Assembly: GCF_041434935.1 (NCBI RefSeq)
Contig: NZ_CP107964.1
Location: 7,857,001-7,921,000, forward strand
Direction of reading: 5' to 3'
From: Kitasatospora sp. NBC_00374
GTDB lineage: Bacteria; Actinomycetota; Actinomycetes; Streptomycetales; Streptomycetaceae
DNA: 64,000 nt
The position numbers and the translations under genes were made by a program. Shown here one piece after another: positions 60,503-64,000 of the stretch. The first letter of the stretch is position 1; each line of letters opens with the position of its first letter. The notes below the pieces were generated by a model. The model was not told where the DNA came from. It saw nothing but the letters and a program-made list of their open reading frames with translations, and searched no databases.

Positions 60503-61816
60503 TCAGCCGTGCACGGTGGCCTGGACGCGGTCCAGGTCGGCCAGCAGGGCGTCCAGCCGGGACGGGTCGTCGACATAGGCGAGGACGGCACGGTAGAAGG
60601 CGCTCTGCATCTGCTCCGGCATCAGGTCGGACGCGTCGAACCGCACCGCCTTGGCGTCGAGCAGCGTCCGGGCCAGCCGGCGGGACAGACCGTCCGGATA
60701 GGCCTCCATCGGCACCTTGCGGTTCGGGCTCAGCACCCCGCCCCGGGAGACCCAGATCGCCTGGGCGTCGGCCGAGGTGAGATAGCCGATCAGCTTCCGC
60801 GCCGCCGGGGAGTCGTGGAACATGGCGAGCAGGTCCCCGGCCACCTCCACATCGCCGCCGTAGGCCGGGTCCACCGCGGGGAAGCGGACGAAGTCGAAGT
60901 CCTCGCCGGCCTTCGGCTCCGGACGGTACTGCCGGTAGTAGCCGGAGATGAACGACCCGGCGTGCTCGAAGTAGCACTGCGGGTTGTGCGCCAGCAGCGA
61001 GCCGCCGTTGTCGCCGAAGCCGGTGTTCAGTGCGCCGCCCCGGCCGCCGCGCAGCACGCCGCCGGACGCCGTCAGCTCGCCCCAGGTCTGCCAGGCGAGC
61101 CGGATCCGCGGCGAACTCCAGGCGATCTCGCCCGCCGTCCAGTGGTCGTAGACCTCCGGGCCGGACTGGGTCAGCACGATGTCCTCCAGCCAGTCCGTAC
61201 CCGGCCAGCCGGACGCGGACCCGGACTCCAGGCCGACGCACCACGGCGCGGTGCCGGCGGCGGCCACCTCCCGGTTCAGCGCCACCATCCGGTCCCAGCT
61301 CTCCGGCGGCTTCCAGCCCTTGTCGCCGAGGGATCTCGGGGAGTACCAGACCAGGCTCTTCAGCGAGGCCTTGACCACCACCGCGTAGTTCGTGCCGCCC
61401 ACGGCGCCCAGCCTGGTCCAGCCCACGTCGTAACCGTCCTGCCGGGCCTCCCCGGCGGGCGCGCCGGGCGGGTCCAGCAGGCCGTCGAGGTTCACCAGGC
61501 GACCGGCCCGGGCGTACTTCGCCAGCTTCCCGGGGCCGCTGAGCACCGCCAGGTCCGGCGGGGTCCCGTCGCCGACCCGGTCCGCCAGCACGGAGTCCGA
61601 CTCCCGGGAGCCCTGGTAGTCCACGGTGATGCCGGACTCCCGCTCGAACGGCGCGACGACCTCCCGGAAGGCGTCCGCCTCCGCGCCCGTCCAGGGGCCC
61701 AGCACGTGCACGACCTCGCGGGACGCACCCAGCGAGCAGGCCGTCAGGCCCGAGGCCGCGACCATCAGCAGCGCCAGGGCGCCCCCGGCCCAGGCCGGCC
61801 GGCGACGGGCGGTCAC
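60503..61816 (-). CDS. Solute-binding lipoprotein (ABC-type extracellular component)
   Basis: A 437-residue lipoprotein. GTG 61816 overlaps the stop of the upstream gene (GTGA). The signal is RRRPAWAGGALALLMVAASG with lipobox LTAC. The mature part is a family 1 solute-binding protein (EVVAPFERESGITVDYQGSR, then LAVLSGPGKLAKYARAGRLV), of the kind that binds sugars. There are no permease or ATPase genes beside it. Its partner is the sensor-like membrane protein, so it may act as a receptor for sensing, not for import. Confidence 0.85.
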   Translation of the reverse strand: MTARRRPAWAGGALALLMVAASGLTACSLGASREVVHVLGPWTGAEADAFREVVAPFERESGITVDYQGSRESDSVLADRVGDGTPPDLAVLSGPGKLAKYARAGRLVNLDGLLDPPGAPAGEARQDGYDVGWTRLGAVGGTNYAVVVKASLKSLVWYSPRSLGDKGWKPPESWDRMVALNREVAAAGTAPWCVGLESGSASGWPGTDWLEDIVLTQSGPEVYDHWTAGEIAWSSPRIRLAWQTWGELTASGGVLRGGRGGALNTGFGDNGGSLLAHNPQCYFEHAGSFISGYYRQYRPEPKAGEDFDFVRFPAVDPAYGGDVEVAGDLLAMFHDSPAARKLIGYLTSADAQAIWVSRGGVLSPNRKVPMEAYPDGLSRRLARTLLDAKAVRFDASDLMPEQMQSAFYRAVLAYVDDPSRLDALLADLDRVQATVHG

Positions 61817-63225
61817 CGGGCCACCGCCCGGTACTCGTCGATGCGGGGCCACAGGCCGAGCCCGCACAGCAGCGCGACCGCCGCACACAGGAGCGGCACG
61901 GCGAGGCCCAGTCCGCGGTCCGAGCGCGAGTCCGCGACGGCGTCGGCGAGCTGCCGGCGTCCGAGGTCGGTGACCTCCGCGAGGTCGGTGTCGAGCGCCG
62001 CGATCGCCCCGCCGAGCTCGGTGCGCGCCGGTCCCGCCGCGCTCGGGCCGAGGCCCGGCCGGTCGACCGCCACCCCCAGCTGCAGCGTGTCGTGAGCGGC
62101 GACGAACGCCCGGTAGTCCTGGAGCGTACGCAACGCGGCCTCCCTCCTCGTGGCACCGGTGGTGCCCGGCTTCCCGTCGACGGCGAGCTCCGGCCGCAGC
62201 AGATCGGCGAGCGTCCCCCCGAACTCCGGCGGCCGCAGCTTCGCCTCGTCGACCAGCTTCGCGGTGATCTCGCGGTCGGTGAGCATGCCGGAGTACCGGT
62301 AGAACCCGGCCGCCAGCTTCCCCGCCCGCTCGCCGCGGACGACCGCCGCCGTGTCGCTGCCGGCCGCGGCCGCCGTCACGGTCCGGACCTTCCAGGCGGC
62401 GACCAGCCGCGGCACCACCCGGTCCCCGGCGGTCGCGGAGGCGTCGTCGACGCCGACGGTGCCGACCGCCGACCAGCCGGCCAGTGCGGTCAGCAGGACG
62501 GACGCGGCCAGCAGGCACGGGTTCACCCGGCGGTGGAAGTGCCGGCGCAGGAACCGCTGGGTACGGACCAGCACCACCAGCCCCACCAGGGCCGGGGCGA
62601 GCACCGCGAACAGCAGCCCGGGAGCCGTCCACACGCTCCGCCGGTGCTGCGCCAGCCGGTCCAGCTCGGCCGCCTGGAGCTGCCCGATCCGGGCCAGGAT
62701 CCCGTCGTCGGGCTTGTGCATCAACCCGGAGGCGTACCCCAGGTACGCGCCGCCGAGACCGCCGTCGCCCTCGGCGGCGTGGGCCTGCTCGACCAGGCCG
62801 GTGTACTCCACCAGCAGCCCCGCGACGGCCTGCAGCTGCGCACTGCCGGCCGCGCCGGTCGGGTCGTGCTCGGCGACCCGGGCGAGCGCCTGGTGCGCCG
62901 ACTTGAGGTCGTCCTGGTACTGCTGCCCGGGGCCGGTCAGGCGGACCGAACCCGAGGCGAAGCTCGCCGCGGCCACCCGGTCCGCGTCGGCCAGGTAGTA
63001 CGCGGCCTGCCCGCTGTCGACGATCGAGGGGACGGTCCGGCTCCCGGCCTCCGTCACCACGCCGTGGGCACCGGAGAGCGTCAGGCTCAGCGCCCCCCAG
63101 GTCGTGGCCGTGCACAGGGCCAGCACGGCGGCCACGCGGCGCAGCCGGGTCGGGGTATCGGACGGGCGGGCGGGCCCGCGTGTCAGTGTGCCCAGCGTGG
63201 TTCGTCTGCCGGTGGTGACCGCCAT
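61813..63225 (-). CDS. Membrane protein with two exported sensor-like domains
   Basis: A 470-residue protein with four hydrophobic segments (about 30-55, 205-225, 240-260 and 440-460). Two exported regions of about 150 residues lie between the first and second and between the third and fourth segments. Both are helical and rich in Ala, with repeated His/Asp/Arg and a shared feel (TVPSIVDSGQAAYYLADADRVAA; VVPRLVAAWKVRTVTAAAAG), so an internal duplication is likely. This resembles the four-helix sensor domains of chemoreceptors and nitrate-type sensors, without any kinase or HAMP output. The stop overlaps the start of the solute-binding lipoprotein. A perfect inverted repeat is at 63280. Confidence 0.65.
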   Translation of the reverse strand: MAVTTGRRTTLGTLTRGPARPSDTPTRLRRVAAVLALCTATTWGALSLTLSGAHGVVTEAGSRTVPSIVDSGQAAYYLADADRVAAASFASGSVRLTGPGQQYQDDLKSAHQALARVAEHDPTGAAGSAQLQAVAGLLVEYTGLVEQAHAAEGDGGLGGAYLGYASGLMHKPDDGILARIGQLQAAELDRLAQHRRSVWTAPGLLFAVLAPALVGLVVLVRTQRFLRRHFHRRVNPCLLAASVLLTALAGWSAVGTVGVDDASATAGDRVVPRLVAAWKVRTVTAAAAGSDTAAVVRGERAGKLAAGFYRYSGMLTDREITAKLVDEAKLRPPEFGGTLADLLRPELAVDGKPGTTGATRREAALRTLQDYRAFVAAHDTLQLGVAVDRPGLGPSAAGPARTELGGAIAALDTDLAEVTDLGRRQLADAVADSRSDRGLGLAVPLLCAAVALLCGLGLWPRIDEYRAVAR

Positions 63226-63279
63226 CCTCGGTTCCGCCCCCGCTCGCCGTACGGATGAGACATTCACCGTAGCTAACGA

Positions 63280-63295
63280 GCAGTCAGTTGACTGC
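63280..63295. promoter_or_regulatory. Inverted repeat GCAGTCA-gt-TGACTGC
   Basis: Two 7-bp arms with a 2-bp centre, 55 bp before the start of the sensor-like membrane protein gene, in an AT-richer patch. It looks like an operator for a dimeric regulator. Confidence 0.5.
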
Positions 63296-63348
63296 GATAT
63301 CGGCAAATACGACGGATCGCCATCCGGTTCGCTCGGCTCTGCGGGCCC

Positions 63349-63392
63349 GGTTCGGCAGGTTCGGTTCGGCGGGCCCGGTTCGGCGGGCCCGG
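63349..63392. repeat. Short tandem repeat of GGTTCGGCGGGCCC
   Basis: Two exact 14-bp units (63363-63376 and 63377-63390) with a partial unit before them (63349). It is in the gap between the divergent genes and is probably replication slippage. Confidence 0.6.
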
Positions 63393-63496
63393 TGTCGGGG
63401 CGGCGGGGCGGCGCGGCCGGGGCCGACCGGACGCCTACGCTGGCGGCCGGTCGGGTCGGGCCGGACGGCGCGGGCGAGGTGTCGGGAGGCGGTGGG

Positions 63497-64000
63497 ATGT
63501 GCTGGAGCGCTGAGGCGGACGCCGTCACGGGCGGCGTGGTGGCCGCGCTCGGAGTGGTCTGCCTGACGCAGGTCCGCCGGATGTGGCAACTACCGCTGGC
63601 CGCACTGCCGTTGATCCTGGGCGTGCACCAGCTGATCGAGGCGGCCGTCTGGCTGGGCGCGCAGGGCCGGATCGACCCGTCGGCCGCCGGGGCCGCGAGG
63701 CTCGCCTGGGCGGTGATCGCCCTGCCGCTGCTGCCCCTCCTGGTGCCGTTCGGGGTGTGGTGCGCGTCCCGGCGCCGTACCGCGCTGCAGGCCGCCCTGC
63801 TCGGTCTCGGTGCGGCCGTCGCCGTGGTGCTGGCCGTCCCGGTGGCGCGGGGCCCGGTCACCGCCGAGGTGCACGGCCACGCGCTGGGCTACAGCATCGG
63901 CGTGCCGGGCGCGGCCGTCCTGCTGACGGGCTACCTGCTGGCCACCGTCGGCTCGCTGCTGGCCTCGGGGGACCGGGTGCTGCGGCTGCTGGGCGCGCTC
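63497..64000 (+). CDS. Partial membrane protein, DUF6629-like
   Basis: The gene starts at ATG 63497 after GGGAGG and runs off the right edge; 168 codons are visible with no stop. The protein opens MCWSAEADAVTGGVVAALG and continues with LPLAALPLILGVHQLIEAAVW, the pattern of DUF6629-type membrane proteins. There are about five hydrophobic segments in the visible part. The role is unknown. Confidence 0.75.
   Translation, partial: MCWSAEADAVTGGVVAALGVVCLTQVRRMWQLPLAALPLILGVHQLIEAAVWLGAQGRIDPSAAGAARLAWAVIALPLLPLLVPFGVWCASRRRTALQAALLGLGAAVAVVLAVPVARGPVTAEVHGHALGYSIGVPGAAVLLTGYLLATVGSLLASGDRVLRLLGAL

Noticed and set aside
63341..63393. CRISPR-like repeat
   Set aside because: The 14-bp units are directly adjacent with no spacers and no cas genes are present.

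Overview
The window is very GC-rich (most genes have G or C at nearly every third codon position), uses GTG and TTG starts freely, and carries LuxR/NarL orphans, SpoIIE-type phosphatases with anti-sigma-like ATPase domains, an ECF41 sigma factor, TerD/AIM24 proteins, a modular polyketide synthase and YidD. This points to a streptomycete-like actinobacterium (Streptomyces, Kitasatospora or close kin), in a chromosomal region that mixes core and accessory genes. No transposase, integrase, rRNA, CRISPR array or ordinary tRNA gene was found.

Layout. 1-7.4 kb: an unusual cassette of an ATP-grasp ligase, a phosphohistidine dikinase-like enzyme and an MFS exporter, flanked by two LuxR-type regulators. 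7.6-13.3 kb: a membrane-associated protein, then a small RNA locus that reads as a circularly permuted tRNA-like RNA with its own promoter and terminator (8568-8719), a lipoprotein, a LapA-type protein, a PLP-dependent decarboxylase/aminotransferase, a LysR regulator and a metallo-beta-lactamase-fold hydrolase. 13.5-19.8 kb: a frameshifted FUSC-type membrane protein, an atypical LuxR regulator, small secreted and DUF309 proteins, an APC permease and a GlsB-type stress protein. 19.8-26 kb: remnants of two DHA2-family MFS genes, a secreted small protein, a Ser/Thr kinase fused to a lytic-transglycosylase-like domain with an FHA-like partner, and a Tat-exported berberine-bridge-type oxidase. 26-32 kb: a P-loop protein, YidD, CspA, an alanine-dehydrogenase/carboxyethylornithine-synthase-like enzyme, and a TerD-AIM24/AIM24/AIM24 operon. 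32-36.6 kb: LysR divergent from a complete sdhCAB operon. 36.9-42.5 kb: a GAF-PP2C-ATPase phosphatase, a DinB protein, an acyl-CoA ligase and a PaaX regulator. 42.5-51.7 kb: a small polyketide cluster (methyltransferase, one-module PKS with thioesterase, ECF41 sigma factor, FAD monooxygenase). 51.7-64 kb: a secreted M1 peptidase, a second DinB protein, two more multi-domain phosphatases, small ORFs, a solute-binding lipoprotein coupled to a sensor-like membrane protein, and a partial DUF6629-like membrane protein.

How parts work together. The sdhCAB genes overlap by ATGA and probably answer to the LysR protein through a palindrome in the shared promoter. The ECF41 gene has an exact TGTCACA-N16-CGTC promoter before it, so it probably controls itself and the following monooxygenase. 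The ATP-grasp and dikinase genes overlap and are followed at once by the exporter, as expected for making and exporting a small modified molecule. The most unusual item is the permuted tRNA-like RNA: its 3' half, ending in CCA, precedes its 5' half, the acceptor strands pair with a G3-U70 wobble, and a 9-bp stem replaces the anticodon arm.
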